From the NCBI GenBank assembly GCA_963816435.1, contig CAWFKS010000017.1, positions 1 through 64,000 of the forward strand: a DNA stretch of 64,000 nt. The letters are read 5' to 3'. Shown here piece after piece: positions 46,429-56,363 of this stretch. The notes beneath the pieces were generated by a model, which saw only the letters and a program-made list of their open reading frames with translations, had not been told where the DNA came from and made no database searches. Both the position numbers and the translations under genes were made by a program. Source of the DNA: CAWFKS01 sp963816435. Its GTDB lineage: Bacteria; Pseudomonadota; Alphaproteobacteria; Rhizobiales; Rhizobiaceae. Within the stretch, counting starts at the first letter, position 1; each line of letters opens with the position of its first letter.

Positions 46429-48365
46429 TGGCGGACGCGGCCGCCCCCATGAAGCCGCGCGAGCGCGAATCCGGCAGCCGGCCGGGCGCCATGCGGCTGC
46501 TGCTCAACAACCAGCTCGCAACGGTCGGGCTGGTGATCCTGGTGCTGATCGTGCTGATCGCGCTCGCAGCACCGCTTCTTCCCCTGCCCGACCCGGACGC
46601 CACCGCGCCAGCCGACCGGCTGCACGGCCCGCTCACGGCAGGCCATCTGCTCGGCACCGACGCACTCGGCCGCGACATCCTCTCGCGGCTGGTCTGGGGC
46701 ACCCGCGTCAGTCTCGCCGTAGGCGTGTCGGCGACGCTGATCGCCGCCTTCTTCGGCTCGCTGATCGGGCTGGTGGCGGGCTATGTCGGCGGCCGCACCG
46801 ACAACCTGCTGATGCGCGGCATCGACATGGTCATGGCGTTTCCGTACATCCTGCTGGCGCTGGCAATCGTCGCCGTGCTCGGTCCCGGCCTGCTCAACGC
46901 GCTCTACGCCATCGCCGTCGTCAACATCCCGTTCTTTGCGCGCAACATACGCGGCATCACCATCGGTCTCGCCCGCCGCGAATTCGTCGACGCCGCGCGG
47001 CTGTCCGGCAAGTCGAACACCGGCATCCTGTTCGGCGAAATCCTGCCCAACGTCATGCCGGTCATCATCATCACCATGTCGACCACGATCGGCTGGATGA
47101 TCCTGGAGACCGCCGGCCTCTCCTTCCTCGGGCTCGGCGCGCAGCCGCCGCAGGCCGACCTCGGCTCCATGCTCGGCGACGGGCGCAAGGTGCTGTTCAC
47201 CTCGCCGCACGTGTCGATCATGCCGGGCCTGGTGATCTTCGTCCTCGTCATGAGCATCAATCTGCTCGGCGACGGCGTGCGCGACGTGCTCGACCCGCGC
47301 CTGAAGTCCGGTGCGCTGACGCGGCCCGTCGCCCGCACCGCGATCGTGCGCGACGAGGTGCCCGACATGATCCCGGACGAGAACGCGATCCTCGACCTCG
47401 TCGGCCTGCGCACGGAATTCCGCATCGGCAGCGACACCTTCCACGCCGTCGGCGGGGTAGATCTCCAGCTGAGGGACGGCGAGTGCCTCGGCATCGTCGG
47501 CGAGTCCGGCTCCGGCAAGTCGGTGACCGCGATGTCCATCATGGGCCTCGTGCCGACGCCGCCCGGCCGCATTACCGGCGGCGCGGCATGGCTCGACGGC
47601 GAGGATCTGTTCGCCGCCAGCGACGAGCGCATCCGTCATCTGCGCGGCAAGGCCGTCAGCCACGTCTTCCAGGACCCGCTGTCGACGCTCCACCCGCTGT
47701 TCACCGTAGGCGACCAGCTTCGCGAATCGATCCGGGTGCACCAGCCGCTCCGCCACGCCGAAGCGACGAGGAAGGCGGAGGAATTGCTGGCGCTGGTGCG
47801 GATTCCAAATCCTTCCGAGCGGCTGAAATCCTATCCGCACGAACTTTCGGGCGGCATGCGCCAGCGCGTCTGCATCGCCATGGCGCTCGCCAACGACGCG
47901 CGGGTCGTCATTGCCGACGAGCCGACGACGGCGCTGGACGTCACCGTGCAGGCGCAGATCCTGTCGCTGCTCAACACGCTGCAGCGCGAGCGCGAGGCCG
48001 CGATCCTGTTCATCACCCACGATTTCGGCGTGGTCTCGGCGATCTGCGATCGAGTGGCCGTCATGTATGCCGGCCGCATCGTCGAAACGGCGACGACCGA
48101 GGAGATCCTGTCGAGCCCGGCGCATCCCTACACTCGCAAGCTGATCGATTGCGTGCCGGTCCTGGGCGAGCCGGAGCGCCGCCTCGACGCCATCGAGGGC
48201 CGCCCGCCGGTCGTCAACCGACTGCCGGAAGGCTGCGCCTTCGCGCCGCGCTGCCCGCGTGCGCAGGCCGATTGCCGCGAGGGCGAAATACCGCTGTCGG
48301 GCTTCGGGCCGGGGCGCGAGGTGCGCTGCATCCATCCGCTGACGGAGCCTGGCGAAGATGTCTGA
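46428..48365 (+). CDS. Fused ABC permease-ATPase (DppC-DppD)
   Basis: A single 645-residue reading frame without internal stop. Residues about 1-290 are a DppC permease: LHGPLTAGHLLGTDALGRDI, GLVAGYVGGRTDNLLMRGID, REFVDAARLSGKSNTGILFG. After a short linker (ALTRPVARTAIVRDEV), residues about 315-645 are a DppD ATPase: Walker A GESGSGKSVTAMS, HVFQDPLSTLHPLFTVGDQL, signature LSGGMRQRVCIAM, Walker B VVIADEPTTALD, and the CxxxC-type end GCAFAPRCPRAQADC that binds an Fe-S cluster in relatives. Such fusions are known in Hyphomicrobiales. It overlaps DppB and DppF genes at both ends. Confidence 0.87.
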   Translation: MADAAAPMKPRERESGSRPGAMRLLLNNQLATVGLVILVLIVLIALAAPLLPLPDPDATAPADRLHGPLTAGHLLGTDALGRDILSRLVWGTRVSLAVGVSATLIAAFFGSLIGLVAGYVGGRTDNLLMRGIDMVMAFPYILLALAIVAVLGPGLLNALYAIAVVNIPFFARNIRGITIGLARREFVDAARLSGKSNTGILFGEILPNVMPVIIITMSTTIGWMILETAGLSFLGLGAQPPQADLGSMLGDGRKVLFTSPHVSIMPGLVIFVLVMSINLLGDGVRDVLDPRLKSGALTRPVARTAIVRDEVPDMIPDENAILDLVGLRTEFRIGSDTFHAVGGVDLQLRDGECLGIVGESGSGKSVTAMSIMGLVPTPPGRITGGAAWLDGEDLFAASDERIRHLRGKAVSHVFQDPLSTLHPLFTVGDQLRESIRVHQPLRHAEATRKAEELLALVRIPNPSERLKSYPHELSGGMRQRVCIAMALANDARVVIADEPTTALDVTVQAQILSLLNTLQREREAAILFITHDFGVVSAICDRVAVMYAGRIVETATTEEILSSPAHPYTRKLIDCVPVLGEPERRLDAIEGRPPVVNRLPEGCAFAPRCPRAQADCREGEIPLSGFGPGREVRCIHPLTEPGEDV

Positions 48366-49349
48366 GGCGCCTCTTCTCGCAATCACCGAGGCCGAGCGTA
48401 TTTTCGGCGGCGGCCGCACGCTGTTCGGCACGAAATTGCCCGCCGTGCATGCGGTCCAGAAAGTCTCGATCGACGTCCGCAAGGGCGAGACGCTCGGCGT
48501 GGTCGGCGAGTCCGGCTGCGGAAAATCGACGCTGGCCAGGCTGATCGTCGGGCTCGACCGGCCGACCGGCGGCACGATCACCTTCGAAGGACGGGATCTC
48601 GTCGCCGAGGCCAGGGACGATCCGCGCGCGCTCGCCCGCAAGATCCAGTACGTGTTCCAGGACCCGCTTGCCTCGCTCAACCCGCGCAAGACCATCCGCG
48701 CCATCCTCGAGGCGCCGCTGATCCATCTGCTCGGCATGGACAGGGCCGGCGCGCGGAAAACGGCTCGAGGAGCTGATGGACGCGGTCAACCTGTCGCCTG
48801 AATTCCTCGACCGCTATCCGCACGAATTCTCAGGCGGGCAGGCACAGCGCATCGGCGTGGCCCGCGCGCTCGCGGCCGATCCGCAGCTCATCGTGCTCGA
48901 CGAGCCGGTGTCGGCGCTCGACGTCTCGGTGCAGGCGCAGGTCCTCAACATCCTCGACGACCTGAAGCAGCGCTTCGGCCTGACCTACGTCTTCATCAGC
49001 CACGACCTGTCGGTGGTCGAAAGCGTCAGCGACCGCGTGGCGGTCATGTATTTCGGCCATATCTCCGAGATCGGCCCGGCACGGCAGGTGTTTTCGGCGC
49101 CGCGCCATCCCTATACCCACCTGCTGCTCAGTTCCGCGCCCGCGCCCGGAAAGCGTTCGATGATCCCCGAGGATGCCGACACGGAACTGCCCGACCCCTA
49201 CAATCCGCCGCCGGGTTGCCCGTTTTATGCCCGCTGCCCGCGTGGCACGGACGAGTGCCTGCAGGCCTATCCGCCGCTGGAAGGCGCGCCCGGCCAGCCC
49301 GAACCATCTCGCCGCCTGCTACCATCCGCATTCTCTCGACGAGGAATGA
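48358..49349 (+). CDS. ABC transporter ATPase, DppF type (frame-broken)
   Basis: About 330 residues. Walker A GESGCGKSTLARLI, YVFQDPLASLNPRKTI, signature FSGGQAQRIGVARALA, Walker B LIVLDEPVSALD, and GCPFYARCPRGTDEC near the C-terminus. Extra bases near 48770 (AAA[A]CGG) and 49298 (AGCC[C]GAAC) break the frame. After the second correction the protein ends in NHLAACYHPHSLDEE, the usual DppF ending. Uncorrected, the frame would run into the GntR gene and mimic a fusion. Its stop overlaps the regulator start. Confidence 0.85.
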
Positions 49350-50129
49350 TGCCCGACCAGCCGAACGAGCTCGCACTGGTTCCCGACCTTCCCGCGGTGA
49401 AGCGCCGCCGGAAGCGGCCCGACATCGTCGCCGACCGGATCCGCGACCTGATCCTGGAAAAGGGACTTGTCCCCGGCGACCGGCTTCCGCACGAATGGCT
49501 CGATCCGGACACGCACGACGTTTCGCGCGGCACCATGCGCGAGGCCCAGAAGGTGCTGGAAGCGCAGGGGCTGACGGTGTCGAAGACCGGGCCCGGCGGC
49601 GGCGTGTTCGTCTCCAGCGTCGATCCGGCCGCCGCGATCCAGCTTCTCGACAATCTCTTCCTGTTCCGCCCGCCCTCGATCGCCGACATCTACGCCATCC
49701 GCAAGGTGCTGGAGCCGCAGCTGGCCGCGAGCGTCGCCGGCAGGCTGTCGCCGGAGGGCTTCGCCGAACTGGAGGCGACGATCCGCCTCTACGAGGAGGA
49801 GCCGAAGACCGTCGAGGAGGAATATGCGCAGCGCATGGCCGAGCTCGACTTCCATGCAGAGCTCGCGCGCCATTCGGAGAACCGGCTGCTCGGCTTCACC
49901 TGCAGCTTCCTGGTCAGCCTGCTGCGTGACATGGCGGTGTGCCGCGAGATCTACGCCGAACCGAATCCGGATCTGCGCGAGAGCGGGCTGAGCTACCAGG
50001 TGCGGCTGTTGCGGGCGATCAAGCGCGGCGATGCGGCGGACGCCGAAAGGATCATGCACGATCACATGATAGCGGCCGAGACCTACATGCTCGCCCGCGC
50101 CGAGATGCGTCGAAAGAGGCGACCCCTAG
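49346..50129 (+). CDS. GntR-family regulator, FCD subgroup, of the peptide ABC operon
   Basis: About 260 residues. The wHTH is visible as RPDIVADRIRDLILEKGLVP and GTMREAQKVLEAQGLTVSK, preceded by a basic VKRRRKRP. The FCD domain has IYAIRKVLEPQLAASVAGRL, ELDFHAELARHSENRL and MHDHMIAAETYM. Translation is coupled to the DppF stop (ATGATG). The frame runs on antisense to the cyclodeaminase gene; removing one C at 50123-50126 gives a stop at 50127-50129, one base before that gene's end. It probably represses the operon in response to the imported compound. Confidence 0.83.
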
Positions 50130-51114
50130 TCAGTCCAGTTTCGCCTCGACGCCCAGCCCCATCTGCCTGGCCTTCACCATGCAATGGTGGGCGCAGGCGA
50201 GGTCCTGCGCGGCGATGCCGAGCGAGCGATAGAGCGTGATCTGCTCGGGCGAGGAGCGGCCCTTCACCGTTCCGGCGACGACTTCTCCGATCTCGCCCAG
50301 CACGTGGTCCTTGCGGATGCGCCCGCTCTCCAGCGCGCCGATGACCTCGCCGGCCTGCGCGAATGTCGAGGGGCGGTAGTCGACGAAGAGCGCCGACTTG
50401 GCCACCAGGTCTTCGTCGATCTCGCGCTTCGACGGGATCGAGGCGCCGACCACGTTGAGATGGGTTCCGGGCGCGATCCAGTCGCCGAAAAGCACCGGCT
50501 CGGCGGCGTTCGTGACGGTGCACACGAGTTCTGCCCCGTCCACCGAGGAACGAACGTCGGTGCCGGCGACGAAATCGATGTGCGGATGCTTCTTGCGGGC
50601 GTGGGCGACGAACTCTTCCGCCTTTTCCGCCCGGCGGCCGACGATCCGCACTTCCGCCGATCGACGGCTTCACCTCCAGCATGGCTTCCAGGTGATGCTC
50701 GGCCTGCTCGCCGGTCCCCACGATCGCCATCACGCGCCCGTCCGGCTGCGCCAGCGCGCGGGTGGCGACCGCGCTCGCCGCGGCCGTGCGAACCGCCGTC
50801 AGGAGCCCGGCATTCATCATCGCCACCGCCGAGCCGTGTTCGGCCTCGAACAGCACGACCGCGCCCTGGTGCGAGGAATAGCCGGCCGCTGGATTGTCAG
50901 GGAACAGGCTGACCAGCTTGACACCGTAGCAGGCCGGTTCTCCGAGTGAGCCCGGCATGATGCCCATCATGTTGGGTCCGCCGACCTTCATGATCGAGCG
51001 CAGCGGCAGCTCGGCCTTGCCCGCCGACACCGCCACCATCACCTTCTCCACCACCTCTATGGCGTCCGCCATCGGCAGCAGCCGCGCAATGTCGGCTTCC
51101 GAAAGGACGATCAT
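50130..51114 (-). CDS. Ornithine cyclodeaminase/mu-crystallin family protein (frame-broken)
   Basis: About 327 residues, NAD(P)-binding. MIVLSEADIARLLPMADAIE, ELPLRSIMKVGGPNMMGIMP, YGVKLVSLFPDNPAAGYSSH, the Rossmann loop AIVGTGEQAEHHLEAML, NVVGASIPSKREIDEDLV and SLGIAAQDLACAHHCMVKA. One extra base near 50658 breaks the frame. The family includes ornithine cyclodeaminase, L-arginine dehydrogenase (DauB), alanine dehydrogenase and ketimine reductases. With a DauA-like oxidase at the head of the same operon, a role in amino acid or imine interconversion is likely. Its start overlaps the hydrolase stop (ATGA). It is the last gene of the operon. Confidence 0.82.
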
Positions 51115-51965
51115 TTCTCGCGCACGGCTCCGTTGCCCCAGCTTTCGCCGGTGACGGAAAGGCCGAGCTGCTCTTCCAGCAGCGAGGTGTAGGCGGCAGG
51201 CCGCACGACATAGGGGAAGTGTCCACCCCAGGCGAACTTGTAGGCGACGCCGGGCTTCAGCCGTTCGCGCACCGCCTCGCGCATGGCCGGCGGGATCAGC
51301 GGATCGTCCGCGCCTTCGATGGTCGTGATCCGCTCGCGCGGAATCTCGATGTCCGGCAGCTCGGGCCCGTTCTTCAGCGCCTTCAGCCGCTGACGCAGCT
51401 CGGCTTCGGGGATGCGCCCGCCGACTTCGGCCATCAGCAGCTCGACCAGTTCGGCCTGGTCGGGATGCGCCTCCTTCCAGGCGCCGAGGCCCATGCCGAA
51501 CCCCTTGCGCAGTTCGTCGATCGGTGCGGCGTCGAGGTCGGAACTGTAGGGCGGCTTGGTCTTCACCTCGGCGACCGAGTGAAGCGTGTTGGCCGCGATC
51601 AGGCGTTCCGTCATCTGCGGATATTTCGCCGCGAAATACTGCGCCAGGAAGCCGCCGAGCGAGGAGCCGAGCACCGTCGCCTTCTCGATGCCGAGCCTGC
51701 CGAACAACTCGGCGAGATCGTCGGCCCATTCGGGCACGCCGCCGGCAGCGGGATAAACCGCCGTGACGATGCGTGCGCGGTCCTGCAGCGCCTCGATCTG
51801 CTGCCAGAAGATGTCGCCGCGCCCGAGCGTGCCGGGGATCAGCACCAGCACCGGACCCGTGGAGCCGGCCTCGACGACGCCCCACTCGCGTCCGCCGAGC
51901 ATCACGCGCTGCTCGGGATGGCGCTCTGAGAAGCGGTCGCGGGCGGCAATCAGCGAATTGGTCAT
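51111..51965 (-). CDS. Alpha/beta hydrolase
   Basis: A 284-residue alpha/beta-hydrolase-fold protein, intact. Nucleophile elbow GSSLGGFLAQ, the acid in IEGADDPLIPP and the histidine in WGGHFPYVVRP form the triad. VLVLIPGTLGRGDIFWQQI is the oxyanion-strand region. Cytoplasmic, with no signal peptide. Overlaps its neighbours by four bases on both sides, so it belongs to the operon. It could open a lactone or lactam or cleave an ester or amide of the imported compound; nothing in the sequence decides. Confidence 0.85.
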   Translation of the reverse strand: MTNSLIAARDRFSERHPEQRVMLGGREWGVVEAGSTGPVLVLIPGTLGRGDIFWQQIEALQDRARIVTAVYPAAGGVPEWADDLAELFGRLGIEKATVLGSSLGGFLAQYFAAKYPQMTERLIAANTLHSVAEVKTKPPYSSDLDAAPIDELRKGFGMGLGAWKEAHPDQAELVELLMAEVGGRIPEAELRQRLKALKNGPELPDIEIPRERITTIEGADDPLIPPAMREAVRERLKPGVAYKFAWGGHFPYVVRPAAYTSLLEEQLGLSVTGESWGNGAVREK

Positions 51966-53416
51966 TGAAACGGGTTCTCCACCTTGGGCCAGTAGTTCGG
52001 CGCACGCTTGGTATAGGGGATGTTGGCATAGTCGGGCGTGATCGAGCCCGGCGTTGCAACGTGGATGACTTCCGAGGCGATCGGCGCGAACCCCGCATGA
52101 AAATGCTGGGAGGATTTCACGCACACGATCTTGCGGGTGTCGAGATCGATCCCGAGCCCGGTGAAGGCTTCGGGATGGAAGGTCTGGGTGCGGGTGTCGT
52201 TGACGACGATGTCGATGCCGTTGGCCTCCAGCCACACCATCTCGCCAAGCGCGGAGGCGAGTTCGCCGAAATGCTGGGAGAGTCCGCTTGCGAGCTTCTT
52301 CACCGTCACGGTGAGATCGAGCGGGTCGCCCGACATCGGCCCGCACTTGCCGCCGAGCCTGAGGTTCAGCGTCGCGCCCTCGCCCGCCTCGCGGCAGATG
52401 CGCACCGCGATCGGGTCCCAGTAGATGCCCGTGACGGCGTCTCTCACGCCGCGGTCGAGCATCTCCTTGAGCAGGAAGGTGGCGTCGCTCGGCGCACCGC
52501 CGCCGGCATTGTCGGACACGTCGGCCAGCACGACCGGGCCCTTGTTGGAGCCGGCCGCCCGCTCGAGCGCGCCGGCCATGTCGGGATAGGGCCGCATGAT
52601 CTCGTGACGCAGCGAGAAGAGATGCCGGCCGATCTCCTCGGCCATTGCGCTCGCCTTGTCGGCGTCGCCGTCGGTGATCGCCAGCATTCGCGCGCCGACA
52701 CGGGGATGGTCGCCCCACGGAAAGCCGTGCGCCAGCGACAGCGACAACACGCCGTCTTCGGCCTCGCGGTCCTTCAGCATGTCGACGAAGGTGCGCATCG
52801 GCTCGTAGGGCGTGTGCATGGCGCAGATCATGCGGCAGTCGAACTCGCGCATCACCGGCTTCGTCTTGCCCTCGGCGGCGTCGGCCGCGAGCGCGAACAG
52901 GTCGCGCGCCCGGTCGGGAATGTCGACGTGCGGATATTCCTTGTAGGCGACGAGCAGCGTCGCCTTGGTCAGCATCTGTTCGGTGAGATGGCAGTGCGGG
53001 TCGAGCAGGCCGCCGATGACGGCATCGGGGCCGACGACCTCGCGGCAATGCGCGATCAGGTCGCCCTCGCAATCGTCGTAGCCGTCGGCGATCATCGCGC
53101 CGTGCAGCGACAGCAGCACGACGTCGACGGGCATCGCCGCCTTGAGGTCGCGCACGATCTCGTCGCGGAAGGATTCATAGACATCGCGCACCGTCGGGCC
53201 GGCCGGCTGCGCGTGCGCGGTCAGGCTCTCGGCGACCTCCCAACCCCTTGCTTCGCCGGCCTCGCGCCAGATCACCATCGGTGCCGACCAGTACTGCACG
53301 GGGCCCCGCGAGGCGTCGCCGTGCGCGATGGCGCCTTCCTCGAAACTGAGAAATCCCGTCGGCAGCGGAGAGAACGAGTTCGTCTCCGTGCTCAGGCTGG
53401 CGATGAAGAGCTTCAT
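51962..53416 (-). CDS. M81-family metallohydrolase (MlrC-like)
   Basis: A 484-residue protein of the DUF1485/MlrC family, related to the enzyme degrading linearised microcystin. Intact. Metal-site candidates are LSLHGAMIADGYDDCEGDL, DPHCHLTEQM, the CAMHTPYEPMRTF segment, and DVSDNAGGGAPSDATFLLKE. C-terminal CVKSSQHFHAGFAPIA followed by PGSITPDYANIPYTKR is diagnostic. Members are widespread in transporter operons of soil Proteobacteria, mostly of unknown substrate, probably cleaving amides of unusual amino acids. Coupled by ATGA overlaps to the TRAP gene upstream and the hydrolase downstream. Confidence 0.88.
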   Translation of the reverse strand: MKLFIASLSTETNSFSPLPTGFLSFEEGAIAHGDASRGPVQYWSAPMVIWREAGEARGWEVAESLTAHAQPAGPTVRDVYESFRDEIVRDLKAAMPVDVVLLSLHGAMIADGYDDCEGDLIAHCREVVGPDAVIGGLLDPHCHLTEQMLTKATLLVAYKEYPHVDIPDRARDLFALAADAAEGKTKPVMREFDCRMICAMHTPYEPMRTFVDMLKDREAEDGVLSLSLAHGFPWGDHPRVGARMLAITDGDADKASAMAEEIGRHLFSLRHEIMRPYPDMAGALERAAGSNKGPVVLADVSDNAGGGAPSDATFLLKEMLDRGVRDAVTGIYWDPIAVRICREAGEGATLNLRLGGKCGPMSGDPLDLTVTVKKLASGLSQHFGELASALGEMVWLEANGIDIVVNDTRTQTFHPEAFTGLGIDLDTRKIVCVKSSQHFHAGFAPIASEVIHVATPGSITPDYANIPYTKRAPNYWPKVENPFQ

Positions 53417-53958
53417 ATGGGGATTTCTTCCTTTGCGGGTTCGAGCGGCCGCCTGGCGGTCAGATGCACCGCCAGGCTCGCCACGACATGAATGACGATG
53501 ATGACGAAGGCGACCGGAACGGCCGCGGTGAACCAGATCATCGGGATCGGCAGCATCTCGCCCTGTCGCTCGAGGCTGCGGCCGAGAAAGCCGCGCGCCA
53601 GGTTCATGCCCGGCCCGAACAGCGAATAGTAGAGCACCGGCACGGCGAAGATCAGCACGCCGGCGGCGCGGACGATCGCGAGCAGCTTGCCCATGCCGGT
53701 GGTCAGCGCCAGCATGCCCGGAAACAGCGTCGGATCGGATTTTTCGTGGAAGGCGACCGAGGCGCCCAGCATGCCGGCCCACACCATGGCCCGGCGCGCC
53801 AGTTCCTCGGTCCAGATCGGCGGCGAATCGAAGATGTAGCGGGCGATCACCTGGTAGGCGGCGGCGCCGGCCATGACCAGCACCGCCAGGACCGCGCCGC
53901 GAAGCGCGATCCGGTTGATCCCGTCGGACAGACGGGAAAGCCAGGCGATTGCCCGCAT
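53413..53958 (-). CDS. TRAP transporter small permease (DctQ family), DauA-M81 operon
   Basis: A 181-residue membrane protein with four hydrophobic segments (about residues 18-40, 54-74, 88-112 and 140-165) and the DctQ core PPIWTEELARRAMVWAGMLG. It lies between the binding-protein and M81 genes. In this locus transcription runs large permease, binding protein, small permease, an unusual order for TRAP genes. Confidence 0.87.
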   Translation of the reverse strand: MRAIAWLSRLSDGINRIALRGAVLAVLVMAGAAAYQVIARYIFDSPPIWTEELARRAMVWAGMLGASVAFHEKSDPTLFPGMLALTTGMGKLLAIVRAAGVLIFAVPVLYYSLFGPGMNLARGFLGRSLERQGEMLPIPMIWFTAAVPVAFVIIVIHVVASLAVHLTARRPLEPAKEEIPI

Positions 53959-53964
53959 CTGTCT

Positions 53965-54942
53965 CTACTCGCCCTTGGCCTTGCGCCACATCTCGAGCTG
54001 ATCGGCCGAGATGAGTCCGCTGTCGTAGGTCGTCTGCGACGCCTTGACGAACTCCGCGCGGGCGTCGTCGGACAGGTCGGTGATGGTGACGCCGGCATCC
54101 TTGAGCTTGCCGAAGACGGCGTCCTGGCCCTTCAACCAGTCGCGGTTCGCCTTGTTGGCGGCCTCGATTGCGGCATCGACCGTCGCGCGGTCTTCATCGG
54201 ACAGGCCGCTGTACCAATCTTCGGACATGATCGCGATTCTCAGCGACGGCGAGATCTCGGCGTCGGTGAAATACTTGATGAAGTCGGTATGGCCGAACAG
54301 CAGCGGCACGATCGGCGGGTTGAGGTAGCCGTCGGCGACGCCGGTCTGCAGCGCGTTCGGCACCTCGGCCCAGCTGACGATGGTGCCGGTCGACCCCCAC
54401 GCCTTGAACAGCTCGATCTGGCTTTCGTCGAGCGCGCGCATGCGCAGGTCCGACATGTCCGACATCTTGGCGACCGGGTGCTTGGTGTTGAAGATGCCGC
54501 TGCCCTGGCCGACCGTGTCGACGGCCGCGACGCGCACGCCGCCGGGCGTCAGCTTCTCGTTGATCTTGTCGAGCATGCCACCGTCGTAGAGCGCCTTGTC
54601 GACGTCTTCCATGCCATCGAAGAAATAGGGCAGGCGAAGGCCGTAGATGAGGTTGTCGAGCGAGGCGACGATGTTGAGGGGCGACATCGAGACCTCGAGC
54701 AGGCCCTGGCTGACCTGGTCAAACAGCTCGTCGTCGCCGCCGAGCGCGCCGCGCTGGTATTCCTCGGTCTCCATGCCGTGCTCGTTGAGATAGGTGGTGA
54801 AGGCGTGCGCCCACACATACGAGCCGGAACCCTGCAGGTCGGGCGGGCTGTCGAGCGCCACCTTGACCTTGGCCGCGGCCGGGCCGGCGATGCCGATGGC
54901 GACGGCGAGTGCCGCCGCGCTGACGAGATGGGAAAGCTTCAT
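53965..54942 (-). CDS. TRAP solute-binding protein (DctP family), DauA-M81 operon
   Basis: A 325-residue periplasmic receptor with signal peptide MKLSHLVSAAALAVAIGIAG cleaved near AAA-KVKV. DctP features are LFDQVSQGLLEVSMSPLNIV, MSDLRMRALDESQIELFKAW, and SWAEVPNALQTGVADGYLNP. RMRALDESQ contains the ligand-binding arginine. Intact. The ligand is likely a carboxylate handled by the M81, OCD and FAD enzymes of the operon. Confidence 0.88.
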   Translation of the reverse strand: MKLSHLVSAAALAVAIGIAGPAAAKVKVALDSPPDLQGSGSYVWAHAFTTYLNEHGMETEEYQRGALGGDDELFDQVSQGLLEVSMSPLNIVASLDNLIYGLRLPYFFDGMEDVDKALYDGGMLDKINEKLTPGGVRVAAVDTVGQGSGIFNTKHPVAKMSDMSDLRMRALDESQIELFKAWGSTGTIVSWAEVPNALQTGVADGYLNPPIVPLLFGHTDFIKYFTDAEISPSLRIAIMSEDWYSGLSDEDRATVDAAIEAANKANRDWLKGQDAVFGKLKDAGVTITDLSDDARAEFVKASQTTYDSGLISADQLEMWRKAKGE

Positions 54943-55011
54943 GTTCAGTCCTCCTGATGATGCGTTCGGTTGTTGGTCAAGTGGTTCCCCGTAGTCTCCG
55001 CGTTCCGCCTT

Positions 55012-56295
55012 CTAGCCGCCGATGCCGAAGGCGCGCGGAATTGCCAGGCTGATTTCCGGCACTGCGATCAGCAGCGCCAGTACGACCACCTCGACGAGCA
55101 CGAAGGGGATGATCGCGCGGGCGAGCTGCCAGTAGTTCGTCTTCGTCACCGCCGAGACGACGAGCAGGCACCCGCCGAGCGGCGGCGACACCAGCCCGAT
55201 GCACAGGTTGAAGCAGATCACGATGCCGAGATGAACGGGGTTGGCACCCTGCGCCAGCGCCACCGGCGCAAGCAGCGGCACCAGCAGCGCCAGCGCGACC
55301 GGCACGTCGAGCACCATGCCGGCCAGCAGGAACAGCACGTTCATGACGATCATGAACTCGACCGGGCCGAGCCCGAGATTGATGACCAGCGCCGAGATCG
55401 CCTCGGGCAGCCGCTCCAGCGCGCCGAGATGGCCGAGCGCGGCAATGGCCGAGATGATCATGAAGATCGAGCCGGAAAGTGCGGCCGTGCGGCGCAGGCT
55501 GTCGAACACCGCCTCGCGCGTCAGCCCCTCGTAAAAGGAGGCGGCGGCGAGCGCGGCGAACACCGCGACGGAAGCCGCCTCAGTCGGCGTCATCCAGCCG
55601 AACACGATGCCGCCGACGATGATGAACGGCAGCACCAGCGCCGGCAGCGAGCGCGCGATCGTCGGCAGCAGCGGCGGCGCCTCGCCCTTCTCGACCTTCG
55701 GATGGCCCTCGCGCCAGGCATAGATGGCGTTGACGATGAACAGGGCCACGGCGAGCAGCAGGCCGGGCAAGATGCCGGCCAGGAACAGCGCCGTCACCGA
55801 CGTGCTCATCAGCGCTCCGTAGAAGATCAGGATGATCGACGGCGGCACGATCGGCCCGATGATGGACGAAGCGGCCGTGATGGCGGCCGAATAGGTGTCG
55901 GAATAGCCGCGCTCGCGCATCGCCGGCACCAGCGTGTTGGAAAGGGCAGCCGCGTCGGCCACCGCCGAGCCTGAAATGCCGGCGAAGAACACGCTGGTCA
56001 TGATGTTGACGTGGCCGAGACCGCCGCGCAGGCGGCCGACCAACGCCATCGACAGGTCGATGAGCGCCCGCGTGATGCCGCCGCGGTTCATGATCTCGCC
56101 GGCCAGGATGAACAGCGGCATCGCCATCAGCGCGAAGACGTCGATCTTGGAAAAGATCTGCTGCGGCAGGATGGCGAGGTAGCGGGTGTTGTCGGTGGCC
56201 AGGAACGCCAGAACCGCGGAGGCGCCGATCACGTAGGCGAGTGCGGCACCGGAAACCAGCAGGATCAGCGAGATGGCAGGAACGAACGCGATCAC
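55012..56295 (-). CDS. TRAP transporter large permease (DctM family), DauA-M81 operon
   Basis: A 427-residue polytopic permease, intact. PLFILAGEIMNRGGITRALI, FFAGISGSAVADAAALSNTL, IGPIVPPSIILIFYGALMS, and LCIGLVSPPLGGCLLVVSAV. GTG at 56295 is taken as start because the hydrophobic VIAFVPAISLILL follows and AAAGGG lies upstream; in-frame sequence further up is highly basic and atypical. About 70 bases separate it from tctA. Confidence 0.88.
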   Translation of the reverse strand: MIAFVPAISLILLVSGAALAYVIGASAVLAFLATDNTRYLAILPQQIFSKIDVFALMAMPLFILAGEIMNRGGITRALIDLSMALVGRLRGGLGHVNIMTSVFFAGISGSAVADAAALSNTLVPAMRERGYSDTYSAAITAASSIIGPIVPPSIILIFYGALMSTSVTALFLAGILPGLLLAVALFIVNAIYAWREGHPKVEKGEAPPLLPTIARSLPALVLPFIIVGGIVFGWMTPTEAASVAVFAALAAASFYEGLTREAVFDSLRRTAALSGSIFMIISAIAALGHLGALERLPEAISALVINLGLGPVEFMIVMNVLFLLAGMVLDVPVALALLVPLLAPVALAQGANPVHLGIVICFNLCIGLVSPPLGGCLLVVSAVTKTNYWQLARAIIPFVLVEVVVLALLIAVPEISLAIPRAFGIGG

Positions 56296-56363
56296 GCGAC
56301 GACCCTTTCGACGTCGAAGCCACAATCAACGTTCCAGGTCGATGCGAATCCGCTCAACACGCG

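Noticed and set aside
48776..50239. Apparent DppF-GntR fusion protein
   Set aside because: Removing one C near 49298 restores the standard DppF ending and a stop overlapping the GntR start, so the fusion is a frame artefact.
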